From Brasenia schreberi (taxonomy: Eukaryota > Streptophyta > Magnoliopsida > Nymphaeales > Cabombaceae): DNA of 64,000 nucleotides. The position numbers and the translations under genes were made by a program. The notes under the pieces were generated by a model. It did no database searches and was not told where the DNA came from. It saw only the letters and a list, made by a program, of their open reading frames with translations. Numbering within the stretch: the stretch's first letter is position 1; every line of letters begins with the position of its first letter. The DNA is taken from NCBI GenBank assembly GCA_036023115.1, contig JAYKKT010000074.1:10290501-10354500 (forward strand), written 5' to 3'. This document shows positions 23,246 through 36,200 of the stretch, piece by piece.

Positions 23246-24388
23246 CTCTCTCTCTCTCTCTGCTTTGATATTGGCGAGGGAGATGCACGAGCAGTGGCAT
23301 GCCGTTTTCGCGCCTTTCAGATACTCAAAGGGACAGGAAGAGTTTGCAAAAGGCCCTTGACGAATTAGAGAATTACTGGAACAGCCTTATGTTTCTGATA
23401 ATTCGTGTAAGCTACTTAATGCACAAAGGGAGTTGGGAGTCGGGACAAACTTTTGGAGAGAATTCCGAAATTGTGCACCAAGAGCATTGAAGCAACGGAG
23501 TTGGAGGTATCCTTAACTGGGTTGTCTTTTTAAAAGAAGTTTGAATATCCACTGATAGAAGGTTGTGCTTCAACGAGGGCACTCTCTTCATTTATCTTCT
23601 TGCCTTCATCTGTTGGCATTTGAACCTAACTTTCCAGCAAGTTAAGTGTGAAACCACCCACAAACCAATCAAACGAAGCCGTTTCCTTTCTTTAAGCAGG
23701 GTTGGCTATTTGGTTTCTCGATTGCCATTAGGTTGTGATCTCGAATCATATTGGCATTTAGTAAAAACAAAAGGAAAGCTTCTAAAATGGTTTTCTTCCA
23801 ACATTTTAGTGATCTTGCTCAGTCTTTTAAGTTTAGTTCTCGTAAGCCTATGCGGCACATCTGCAACTTGAATCTGCCTGCGACACTCCATTGAAGCAAT
23901 ATAACCCAGGTGACAGCCTAAAAGTGCTGCGGCTGCACACCGACTCACAGACAGCTATCCATCGGAAAGGTTACATGCAACACCATATTTTAGCTCTAAA
24001 GAGTTCAGTTGAGAATGAGAATCATTGACGCCAAGACAACTCAAGAACTCTAACTCTTGTAGACACCCTAGGAAGCTTAGAAACAACACGGCAAGAATTC
24101 AAGCTCCAAGTGCAAACATAAAATCCAAGTACCAGAATTTGATGTGCAAATCAACTCGCACCCTCTTTTTCTGAATCCATACCAATCAAAACATGCACAT
24201 AAAATCCAAATATAGAAGATTGGACGTTTATGGTAAATGATCAATTACTACTCTCTCTTTTTTTTCAACAAAAGATAGAAACTTCATCCATGAAAAAAGA
24301 AGTACAAGGGAGATCCATAGAGTAGCATACTACCAAGAGCAATAAAAAGAAAAGAGAAATGGGAACCTCCTAAAGGAAAAAGTATATG
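23246..24388 (-). promoter_or_regulatory. TERT upstream region
   Basis: This is the DNA directly 5' of the TERT start. On the minus strand a short (GA)n tract (ctctctctctct at 23247-23262) lies just before the ATG, probably in the 5' leader. I cannot point to a convincing TATA box. I see no telomeric-repeat (telo-box) run, which often occurs in plant promoters of growth-related genes. No gene is visible up to the LINE fragments at 24390. Confidence 0.4.
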
Positions 24389-24389
24389 A

Positions 24390-24597
24390 TCTTAAATACC
24401 ATACCAGATGGGGTTGGTTACATTATTCTTTGTTTCCACAAAGCATTATCATAATTTGTAGAATCCATGGCAAATAAGTCATGACAAAGTTTTACATTGA
24501 CTGTTGAAAGCCTACCGCAACCCTCCTCTTTTATTCGGGCTTGGAACCAGTCATGCAAAGGTGATCCCTTACATGGGTGGAGTTAGTATACAATAAA
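24390..24597 (-). mobile_element. Internally deleted RTE LINE (3' end fused to 5' end)
   Basis: ccagatggggttggttacat and ttctttgtttccaca match the LINE 3' end. After about 90 bp the sequence jumps to agttttacattgactgttgaaagcc, then cgcaaccctcctc, gggcttgg and gtgatcccttacatggg, which are the extreme 5' end of the elements at 11122 and 17456. About 3 kb of interior is missing. Confidence 0.75.
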
Positions 24598-24971
24598 AAA
24601 TAATAACAACTAAGCCTTTTCCCATTCTAGACAGGGTCGACTACATGGATCCTTTGTTTTCATAGACACTATCGTGTGCCATGTTAGCAGTTAACTCACA
24701 ATAAGCTGGATCATTCTTTATTGTTTCTTTCCAACACTTTTGTGGTCGTCCTATTCCTTTTTTAATACTTTCCAAATTTAGTTTTTCGTACTTCTTATAG
24801 GTTTTCTTTTGATTTTCTTTCTATTATATGTCTAAACCATCAAAATATATTCTCTTATTTTATCCTCTATTAGTGTCACTCCTAATTTGTTTTGAATAAC
24901 CTCATTATGTATACGGTCTTTTCTTGTATGACCACTCGTCCATCTCAACATCTTCGTTTCTGTCACAGACT
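24598..24971 (-). mobile_element. RTE-LINE 3' fragment abutting the TRFL-like gene
   Basis: It starts with the tail and core (aataacaactaagccttttc) and runs to ctcaacatcttcgtttctgt. There the matching LINE sequence ends and TRFL-like coding sequence begins (about 24972). The minus-strand LINE frame is broken. I did not find a clear target-site duplication, so deletion or rearrangement on at least one side is possible. Confidence 0.8.
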
Positions 24972-26648
24972 CCTTTTTGGCATCTGTGACTTTTTCTTAT
25001 GCTTTTCCACTGAAATGATTTCCAGATGGACCATCTCCAACGCATTTGGAAGAGGGTCCTCCACAGTACTCTGCAAATTAAAAGAACTTGATTTAAGAGC
25101 TGCCTGGACTTTGTGAACCATGCCAGTTTGCAAGACCCCAATTTTCTCTCCGAGGCCACAATCATCCTTCAAATGCTTGTGACAATCATTTCCTTCTATG
25201 TTTGATGAATGAGGAAATGCAGGTGTTTCATCCCCACCAAGTTTGCGACCTTCAACAGAACCCTCATTCCCATTTAACGTATCCTTGCGATGGAAATCTG
25301 AATACATTTACAGATGTATGTAATCAGATAACGAAATTCAGACAACCAAACTTATGACAAACAACTGAAATATGACGGCAGAAAGGAGTAAGCTATTACT
25401 TAAACATCGCTCGCAATGCAATAAGTTTAAAAAGTGTGTATGTGCAATTGAGATATAGCTGTCACGTAACAGACATCTTCTATCGTTCACTGCTCAAGCA
25501 GTGACAAAGTGTTAGCCAGTCTCTACTGGCAGAAAGTTCTCTTTGACTCCAAGTGAGCCAAGCAACCATGCTGTGGATCTCCTAAAGAGTAGAACCATTC
25601 TAATTAAAGCAAAATGAGATGATGTCCAGGTTGCACTTGCATTCTAAGGATGGAGCTGCTTTTCCGTCTAGCATAACGAATCAAAATAAAATAACAAGAC
25701 GATGTGGATCGAAATCGGTCTTGGCACCAAGTTAAGAATATTTAATGTTTTTCCAAATTGAAAATGAAAATACACATATCCAAGTTAAATAGGTCCTGTA
25801 TCAGCATGTTTTTTCCTCCCATAACTAGAATTTCTTTCACAAGCAAGGAACGTGCGGCCCAACAATTTAGGCGAACGTTAGAGTAAAACAATTAACAAAC
25901 GAAATAGATACTTCCAGAGTGGTTCTAGGGTACCAGGACAGGAAAAGGTGGAAACAGAAATCCTAACGGTAATTAAACAAAAGGAAGCATCACTAACAGT
26001 TGTGTGGAGGATGATGAGAAATGGTTTCATCCGTACCCTTTTTTGGCGATGAAGCAGCAACCTGCAGCACATCCTTGGCATCATACCGAAACCTCAGGCC
26101 TTCCCAAACGCTGTCTCCCCCACCTTCCCCCTGAACACCTCTGGCCACGGATTGCAGAAATGGCGGTCCCAAATCGCGCACGGCATTCCTCAAGAAAACC
26201 CTCAATGATTCTAGGGAAACTCTGAGTGCTTCGCCCCGCCACAAAGACCGCCTCGAGCTCCTTCCTCGCTTCCCTCATGCATTTCTTCCTGAACCCCATG
26301 CACTCCGCGCGCTCCATCTTCGCGATACGATCTCTCCAGATCCTCTGCAACGCTGCGTAGTACTCTCTCTGATCGTCGTCCGATCCCTCCCGCAAAAAAA
26401 TCACCGTGCACGCCACGGCAACGTCAGCGTACGCCGTCCGCATAGAGTCCGTCGTCTCCGAACTGAACGAGGGCTCAAGTTCCTCGACGATCTCGTTTTG
26501 CAGAGGAAGGATCAGGATCCGGCGAAGAAGGATCGTCTTCTTCAGGCGGGCATCATCGTCGGAGATAGGGAGGGACATCAGGAGCCGATTGATGATCCAG
26601 TCGTCGATCGGTTGCCGGAGAACGAATTCCGGCGATCCGCGCGTCCAT
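24972..26648 (-). pseudogene. Broken TRF-like (TRFL) telomere-repeat-binding protein gene
   Basis: From ATG 26648 the protein begins MDARIAG; a one-base shift near 26625 then leads into VLRQPIDDWIINRLLMSLPI and SDDDARLKKTILLRRI. This matches my memory of the N-terminus of plant TRFL proteins, which carry a C-terminal Myb/SANT domain for telomeric DNA. A second one-base shift near 26243 (a T run) moves the frame into LWRGEALRVSLESLRVFLRN and AVRDLGPPFLQSVA. The donor is cag|gttgct at 26061. A later exon (25297 to about 24972) reads KVQAALKSSSFNLQSTVEDP then LPNAL, a typical segment ahead of the Myb domain. Its phase does not join the first exon directly, so an exon may be missing. The sequence then runs into a LINE, and no Myb domain appears down to TERT. 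The shifts could be assembly errors; the missing domain is harder to explain that way. Confidence 0.72.
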
Positions 26649-28023
26649 GGAAAGGGAGGGGAAGCCGAGTCGTATTACGAACGCTTATCCGTGGTTCTGA
26701 GACGGAAAAGTTTACGTTTGGTCCCATGTGTCATTTATTTACATTCCAGCGGTTTGAGCTTTAACATTTTCGCGTTACTACTGAACTTTTAAAAGAATTT
26801 GTCGATGTCTAAGGATTCGAAGCATTCAATACAAGTCCACTTCAAAATCGATTAGTGGGATCTAACAATACTGAAAAACCGAGCTAAGGCTGTTTATAAT
26901 TCCGTCTTATTAGTTGCACGAGTGGGATTTAGGTCATAATAAGATGCATTGGCAGACAAAATAATTTTGTGGTAACCTGAAACTCAAGTGAGGCAGTCGA
27001 TTAATTGTTCGATATTTTCTCGCATTTTTTTTTTCTGGGACGGATAGCTCATCCGACTAGGGGGTCGACTTACAAGTTGAAGGTCAGGAGTTCAAGACCA
27101 GGGAGTGCATCTGGCTCCACCTCCCCATTGTAAAAGAAGTAAACATAGGACACCCGGCGTTAACAAGTTTCAATTGTAATGGGCCAGACAATGAGAAATT
27201 CATCTTTTGGTAATTGATTTTCTAATTTATTATTATATAACTCAATTTTGCACAAACATGGTGTACATCGCTACAAAGAAGGAAGTACCTAATATATTAT
27301 TAATGGATTTTCTTCATAGGCATGCACACACACAAGTGACATTTCCTTTTGAGAAAAACAAAAAGAACAAAATACATAACAAACCTAAATTTTGCTTGTT
27401 TATCTAGACCATCATGTAAACTTACAATCCCCGTAATCATCTAATCTTATCCCCGTATATCCCCATATGATGTGAATAGAATTCTAACAACTCCAAATTT
27501 CAGCAGTACTTGCATTTAAGCATTTCTCTGCTTCACTGACTTCTGTTTTAACCTCTAGGGGCAATGCATTTGTAACAACAATGCGAAGAATGAGAGAGCA
27601 GCTCGCTAAAGGTTGCCTTTCAACGAGGCCAAAAAGCTTTTCAGTCAATTTCTCAGAATTCCTCAATCAAGACAAAGCAATCAGATGATATTGATAGCGT
27701 AATTTTCAGCGGTAGAATGCGACTGCTATTTACAGCGTTCTATTGACTGCGTTCTAAACTTCCACTTGACAAGGCTAACGAGTAAAACCCTATAGTTGCT
27801 TAGCCTGATGGTGCTTTAATCTGATCTCTGGTCAGAAACTTGATAGCAAGTTCTGACGACACGATTTACAAAAATGCAGCACCAATATACAATCTTCTGC
27901 TACAAGATGTGTAGGACTTCACCGGAAACTTGAGAATAAATAGTCAGTATATAACAGGAATAAATAGTCAGTATATAACAACGTTGCGAGGAGCGTCGCT
28001 CAAGTTATATCTTCTCAACTACA
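26649..28023. other. Intergenic region between XPD and the TRFL-like gene
   Basis: It contains the 3' flank of XPD (right side), the 5' flank of the TRFL-like gene (left side) and a tRNA-like segment at 27037-27125. I see no coding signal. The imperfect repeat gaataaatagtcagtatata occurs twice at about 27932-27979. Confidence 0.5.
27037..27125 (+). mobile_element. tRNA-derived SINE-like segment
   Basis: gggacggatagctcatccga resembles a tRNA 5' end with an A box. It is followed by gacttacaagttg (anticodon-arm-like) and ggagttcaagacc (B-box-like) about 30 bases later. Folding as an intact tRNA looks poor. The spacing fits a tRNA-derived SINE head or a decayed tRNA gene. I did not identify target-site duplications or a tail. 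Confidence 0.4.
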
Positions 28024-31000
28024 TCAGAAAAATGCATTCCCGCTGCTTGCTATCTTGACAAGATCTTCTTGTGACAAGAGGGTCTTCTTGCTGGCGTTGC
28101 CCGCCTTGTCATATGGCTGGGCCATCTTTCGCAAAAACTACAGAGGGAAACAAAAACAGCAATTGAGTAAACAAGAATGTAAGATGAAGATTAATGGCAG
28201 AGATGCAAAGGGGGCTATATCTTCTCAGTAACAACGTCTCAATATATGAAGTTTCTTTTGCCAAGAGAACTTCAAAATTTCAGCAACATAACAGAAACTC
28301 GGGATAAAGCACCGAACTTCAGTAAGAGAAATTACAATGACAGATGGCAACACTAACACAGTTTTTCCGTTTGGTCCTAAGCTGCAAATAGACTTTCATC
28401 CTATTCAACAGCGAATGACTTTGTGCAGGTTCAAAACCTAAGAAAATGCACTCTGGTTTTCATCCTATTTAGCAGTAAATGATTCTAACAGCAATAAAGA
28501 AGAATTAAATCAACTGAGCATCAACTAGATAAGTGACAAGGTTCCAGGACGTCTTTGTTTCTATAGGATTCATAATTCTGAAAGGCCTGCTTAAGCACTA
28601 GCAAACTCGGTTGGATAACTTTCCCTGTATTGCAAATGAAAAGGTGATGAGAACCAAGTGGTGCTGCCAACTAGGATATGATCAGAACCAGTTCTCCTAC
28701 ACCACTGAAGAAGGGAGAGAAATCGATCAAATTTCCTGCTGCATCTACTATAGAAACAAAAGCACCTTACTGTCTCTCACTTGTACAAAAGACAGGAAGC
28801 TCCAAGTCCAGATTGCTTTTTAGTTCAATCCATCAATGAAAAAAATCTATGTTGGAATCATCTTCAGCGTAGACCTTTCTTTATGATTGAATCCATCAAT
28901 AATTCCTCTATTGCAAGTGTATAGGCCAGGACACCGCATTTAATTCTAGGAAGACTGCCAAGAAATCGAACAAGCAAACAGCCAGTTCATCGGAAGACAT
29001 ATGGAAGAACCAAAGAAGAAAGAAGACTGTTACAGGAGGGACTCTAAAAAGAGTCTCTTGTCCAGGTTAGAAGTTCTCCGGGACTGAACGAGATTTTCAG
29101 GTGGGAAATCAATTGAAGTATGTTTGGTCGATGGGAGGCTCGTGGCATTGCCTCTGACCTGGAAGTGTGGCCATGTAGGGTGAACGTTCCACTAACTGTA
29201 GTTTTTGGCACCTTCAACTAAGAACAAGAAATTGTTATTTTTATTTATATGAAGTAACACACGTTATGCATAACAAGGGATAAAAAAGGGTAACGAAGTG
29301 TCCATGGAAGGTAAAGACAAGCAGTTTTTATATTAGATACAGCTGAAACCAAATAAATATAAATGTTTCTAACTCTTCTCAATTTCAAAACTTCTCAGCT
29401 GAAATAATTGCAGTCAACAAGAACACACCTGTCGAGCTATACGCAAAGCCATGTCAGTGCTCAGGTCAATGTGTGCCTCACGTAAGTGTGACAATATCCA
29501 ACCAGGTAATTTTGATCGCTTGTCATGGCGATTATATCTGAAAGCAGGAAATTTCCATATAAGACATTCATAAAATAAGAAGATAAAAGCTTGTTCAGGA
29601 AGTTTCACCAAAGAAAAGATATTAACTGGAACCCGGCATTTAAATAAATGACAGATTATCTGCAAAGAGTTTAAGATCACATACACACACATATCATATA
29701 AATATCAGGATTATATACTGAATATACAAACACCACATGAACGTGCACATATAGACACACACACACACACATTGTCCTGCAAGTGGAAAGGGCAAGATAA
29801 ACATGCATGCACATGTAAGCACATACACACGCATGCAAAAAAGAAGATGATCATGTGACATGTTAAGAAACCTTAAACAAATGTGATTCCAAACTATCAG
29901 AAGGTTTGCAATGACAATATATAGTTTTGTTTGTTCTTGTGCTCTAAAATAGTAGTTTTTATCTTGCTTTAAAACTATGGTGGATTATTTAATTTACCCA
30001 AAAGTGATACAAAGTACAAACAACCCCAGACATGGTCAAAATGATCAATTTTTGGACGTGATGATTTCATGCTAATTATACTTTCATGCCATGTTTGGGA
30101 TGTGATAATTCCAGACCTAAATATACCAAACCCAACATCCAAGCCTGGCAATAGTACAGAACGGTGCCAGGCTGGCCTGGTTGAGGTTGGGTTCAAATTT
30201 GCAGGGAAGCTAACGCAAGTTGAGGTAGTAAGCCAAAGCCCGTCAGGTACTCGACCCCTAGAGCAATTCCCTTCATAATGTATTTATGAGCTGAGATTCA
30301 GTAATCACGCCATTACATATAGCCTCTCTTTTGCTTATTTCTTTTAGTCAGGCCATCCAGATGTGACTTTCTGAGTTGATCCTTTAGAAACAAGCTTTTA
30401 CTCCACCAGCTCTCAATCCCAACCTCTACAAAGCAAGTATTCCAAGGCCCTGAAGAAGCCTGAAATATGCAACCGTTTATAGTTCCATTTTTTTTTCGTC
30501 CAGAAAATCTTATTCCATAACTCTTCCTAGGGAAACTCATTTATGAGGTGGGATCCACAATTTCTAGGATCTCAACCATACCAAATCCTTTCATGATTCT
30601 GGACTCAGTCACATAGTGAATTTATATGGCTCCTAGTTTGTTTGTTAGGCATCTTACACCAGCCCAACTTTTTACTTGTTTCAACTGACAAAAGTCACAA
30701 AACTCAAATGACCAGATTATGCAATTGTCTAAGGAATGCACAAACAATTTCTGAGTTAAATCACTAACCACTAGGTGTCCATGTTGAGTACAGGTCTTAA
30801 TCCCAGATTATATCACTCTTACTCAACGCATCACTTCTACCAAAAGGAGTACATGGATATACATAAATCCCTACTAAAATGCAGTAAAAACAAGACTAGA
30901 CAAAGATACACACCTCTTATCGGCAAAAATCATCATTCCGTAATCTGCCTTTGAACGAATAACTCGGCCTACGCATTGTGCTGCTTGTCTCTGACAAAAG

Positions 31001-33207
31001 ATTATCTTTCATGTGAAGCGTTCAATAAAAAATCCACAAAAACGAAACTTCAAGGCAAATAAAATTACAGGAAGGGGCTAAAAGCCCATGTGCGACCACA
31101 TAAGGAAGTAGTTTTCTGCTTGTTGCAAACATAAGGGGGACTTGTGGTCCCTCGTCTCAGCTGAGGATGCCCGGCCACTGAAATTATAGTTGGCCACAAG
31201 ATTGAGCTAGCAACCAACTAGCTTGTGATTTAAATAACGTTACAGTTTGTCCACAAAGAAAACATCCCAGACAGAGATTTGGATAAATTGCATGGCATGC
31301 AAGGTGCACAGAAGGACAGCAAAGTAAAGAATGATACCAATGCATCGAAGGTCAAAAAATCACTTTCCTTTATTTGGAATGTGTCTCTTAGGTAATCCAG
31401 TCGAGCAAGCAAAATCCTGAAAATTATACAACAATGTTCAAAGTGAAAGCTGCCATATTATCGTGAAAGTCAAACTCTGCCAATTTAGTTAACTTCTAGT
31501 CTTGCTGCTGGAAAAAGGAAAACACAAACAGAAACCTGCAGTGAGACCATTCTATACTTCTGCATTATGTAACATGGTTAAAGCTTATGGGCGATATAAC
31601 CATGGTGCACTAGAACCAATTTTCTACAACTAATGAGATTGACGAACCTGCTTTGCGTGTTCTGGAATGGAATGCCAAACATGATGACAAGTCTTCCATA
31701 ATGCCGATCAAAATCTATACCCTCGGCCACCTTTCCCCTGGAAATGAATCAAATATTTTTTGCTGCCACTAAGTTTCCAAAATAATACCTCAAGAGATGA
31801 GTTTTCAGGAAATATTCATAAAAAATCATGTGAAAATATCGCATTCAGTAAGAAGCAACCCGTTTTTATGAATGAATTTTCTATATAGTTATATTCTCCA
31901 TGGTTCTTTTTTACCATAACAATCCACATTTACCATGTCATATGACAATGGAAGAATAAAGCCAATGCCCCTCAACTTATAAATGGAATTTGACATATCC
32001 ATTCTACAGTAAGTACCAGAAGTCCGAGTACACAGATCATGTTTTTTGCTTATTCAAAAGCACACAGATCATGTAAGATAAAGAGCATAGTAACCGTGGA
32101 AGTATAAAAGGGTTGCTAAATTAGGATAAAAACAAGTGAGAAGTTTCATTCCTGGAACATTTAACTGAGAACTTCAATAACAGAACAGGCACCCAAGGAA
32201 TGCCCTCTACCCCAACCTGCACAACCCTTCCTTCTCCACATTCTCTGAAGGTCAAAAAATTGTGGTGCACCAACAAAACAGAAAACAAGAAAAGAAATGA
32301 TAAAGACAAACCACAAAAGATACAGCTAACCTTTTGTTTTTCATCAACTTCTTACAGACATCACTATCTCACGAAATAGCATTTACCTAGCAATAGAGAA
32401 AAAAACAGCTCCTCTTCCACAATCACATGCCCGACGATAATTATCCAGAGCCAGTGTAGTTTCTACCACATCTTGAGTTTCAATAAAAACAAGTTTGTGT
32501 TGCATAATCTCCTGCAACAAATTGAGGCATCATTAGCATATAAGACAAGGTGATATGCATAAAATTCACTTCTCAAACAATTGCTTGTCATTCTTCAACA
32601 TCCTTTCCAAGATACTAATGGCTCACGTATACAATGGGGCTGCAATATGAGAAAAGCTGATAGCATCTGCTTTTCTCGGCTCATCTCATGACAGTAATGA
32701 AATGAACTTTGACTTGGTCACGTAGATTACTAGGATAGAAACAAGCTGCTCCAGCTACAGCTGAAATGATATAAGCTCATATATATTGATCATGCGATTG
32801 GACCCATTTGTTCCATAAAAAATCGGTCCTTACAAAGTGTTTCTTGTCATGATGTAGTCTTTCTCTTCGTTTTTCAAACACTTATCTTTGAGTGTAGAGC
32901 CACAGAAGGCTAACGATTGAAAGAGGTCCAACGACTCAATCCCCAAGACTAAGACAGCTGCACACACAGGCACAGAGCCAGGACTTTTCTTCCCATGGGG
33001 TCAGGACTTCGCTCTCCCATAGTTGGAGATGAAGCTATTGACGGATAGTTAGATTTAGGTTGGCCATAGCTTAGTCTTCAAAAGCCCATTAATAATTTAT
33101 TACATAACTTTATAGTGTATAACTTGCTACTGGAGATCTATGGGCCCCAAGGCCCCTAGAACCCCCATGGGCACAGCATCCTCGGCATCACCAACCTGCA
33201 GCCATGT

Positions 33208-33283
<76 letters not shown>

Positions 33284-36200
33284 AGATCTGTGTGTGTGTG
33301 TGTGGCACGGGTGTGAGAAGAACACCTGCTCAATCTAAAGAAACCCCAGTTTCACCACCTCTACCTCATTCTTCAGCAATACCTCCTCTCTTTCTCCGTA
33401 GATTCTCATGTAGAGAGAAAGATTCTTGTTAGAGAGTCCATAATCATTTCAGAATGAAAGGATGTTATGATTTCATGAGGAAAGGAGTACGTGAAAAATA
33501 AAACAATAAAAACAATAGTGGAGAAGAAATAGATGGGGGGGAAGAGATGAATGAGTTTTTTGTTGTATCATCTTTTAATGTGTTTCTGTAAAGCTGTGTA
33601 TGGAACTTGCTTCATTTTCATCCTTCAGCAACTACATACAAAGAAATGAATATGCATATTATGTGCATTTGTGGGCTTTATTGAACAAGCAAGATTTGGC
33701 AAGGAACTATTAGTCAGCAACCTGAAATGGGCAGAGAAGTTACACGATCTCGGACAGTTATCCCTAACTAACCCAAGCATACTTAGCTTGCTTCACATCT
33801 CATTTGACTCATCAATTCACTAAGTGAAGATGAGTCTCATGGCTCGAGAAGTCCAAACAGGCCCAAGCTCAGTTTGTTCGCCTCAGTTTTAGGCCCTACA
33901 AGGTAGCATAAATAGCTTTGGCAATGAATATGTGAAAACTCATCTCTCAGGTTAATGACAAATCAGATACTTTACCTGCAAAATGCCCATCTCATTCCAG
34001 CTGTTGACGATTCCATCCATGTATGAGTAACTGACAAAGAAACAAACAACGCCATCTGGGACAGATGCAACCATCTCCAACAATAGTCTCCCATAATTTC
34101 TAACAATACCAGGATCAGAACGCATGTCGAATTTCGTGGTGACCGGAAGCTGATCGCTGTTTAAGCATTCAGTAAGAAAAAGGAAAGAAGTTAATGTAAC
34201 GAACATTGTGGAAGGGAAAAAACAGCATCAAAGTTACAAAAGACCTTGGCAGTCACATGAAGACTGAAAATGATTATATGCTTGTAATATCCACAAGTGC
34301 ATTACAAGCCTGGATATAAAGTTAAGTCTGCAATGTTACCTGCCACGAGTAAGAACCATTGGGCATATGCAATCTCTTGTTAAAGACATCGTAAGGCTTT
34401 GACAAACAACTGGATGAAAATTTAGAAGGCGGGGATACAGGTCTATTGGGCTTAATGTTCCTGATGTGATTATAACAGACTGGAATCGCTGCAATACCGG
34501 CTTTATGGCGAGTGAGGCATCAAGGCAGCATAACTAAAAGAGAACAAGAAAGTAAAACAATCTTAGTATCATCATCACCTAATGCATTGAAAAGGATCAC
34601 AAATCAAAGATGAGAAGAACAAAGGACTATTACCTGCAATATCGGGTCAGGTATGTTTGGCATTCGCTCATCATATGGTTCAATTATAATTTTGAACCCA
34701 TGAGTGTATGTCCCCACCAGTGTTGCAAAGTCACAGATGGTCTGGATATGTAGAAACTCATCAGTGTCGGTTATTTCAAGCGTCAACAAGAGAGAGTGAA
34801 GGCGATCATAGCAAAACTTGAGCATCTTTTGATCAATTCCAGCTTGACTGGTAATTGAAGCCACAAAAGAAACAGGTCCTTCAGTCTCAACATGCTCAAC
34901 TTGTAACCTTCCCCTCAAATATTGAACCAATCGTTTTAAAACAGATACAAAATGTTCAGCCTTCCGAATATTTCCAGGTACAGCTTCCTTCAAAATATCA
35001 TCTGGAAGTACTGGATTTGAAAGCCATGCATCGGATGCTGTCATTGGACATTAAGACAAGAAAGAAAAAAAACTTGAAATCAAGGAACAATAGAGAAACA
35101 AAACTCTTGAAAATGCCACTCTCCTGCAGTATTACATATTTACCAGGTAAGTTCCCTCGCTGAGCCAAGCCCTCAACTAGCCTGTTATATTCAGCACGTA
35201 ACCTGCTGGCATCTGTAGCCTTGAACCTTCCTACCAATTGAGGCATTGCAGCAAGTTAGACATCAACATAGTTTTTCATGAAGATGATACATTTCCAACG
35301 TTTTCGATAGGAAAATAAGAAAATCAATTCTTCTTTGAAACATTAGACAACAAATGAAATCTATGAACCCATTGACCGTGATGTTTCTCTCTGGAAACAA
35401 CACTTCCCATAGTTTAGGTGCGTTTCGTAAAAAGAATTCCCATTTCCATAAGGCCCGAGTAGTTTAGGTATGTGAAACAACGAACTTAAAGATGTATGGA
35501 AGAGAAAGAAACTCAAATATCTCATCGCAAGCATTTTCTGCATTCAATACAATTCTCCAGTCTAGACATAATTGTCATCATCTCTTAAGCAAATCGTCTT
35601 TAGAAAAAGAACATTTCCCTTAAGCAACTATCACTAATACCGATCCTTTCTCATTCCATGAGTTCATCTAAACGCACATAAATGATAAACGTTATAAAAC
35701 AATGCTATTAGCTATTCGGGTCAATTTTTGAGGTCTAACATCAATTCCTGACTTACTAAAAAATATTGGTAGTTGTCAAACAAACAACAGAGTTCGCAAA
35801 CAAGAATGTTATAAAACAAGTAAAGGACCAATAAATAGAAGGAAGAGAGGTTTACTTGTCGACGATCTGAGACATTTTGCTGATATTCCTGGAGGCCCCA
35901 TCAAGCGTCTGCTGCCTGACATTGACGCTGAGCGCTTCAATGCATACGTTGTCGATATTATGCGCCTCATCGAAGACGACGACGCAATCCCGTTGCATCT
36001 CCTTCGAAATGATCCCCGCAACCTTGGGGTCCAACAAATACTGATAATTGTAAACTACGACGTTTGCAAACTGGATCATATGGCGCGCAAGGAAATAAGG
36101 GCACCACCCTTTCCTTCTACCGAAGGCGCGGAGCTCCTGGAGAGTGTACACCCCCGACGGAAGCAACGCGTCGGAATTTCGCTCGTACTCTTCGAAGAAA

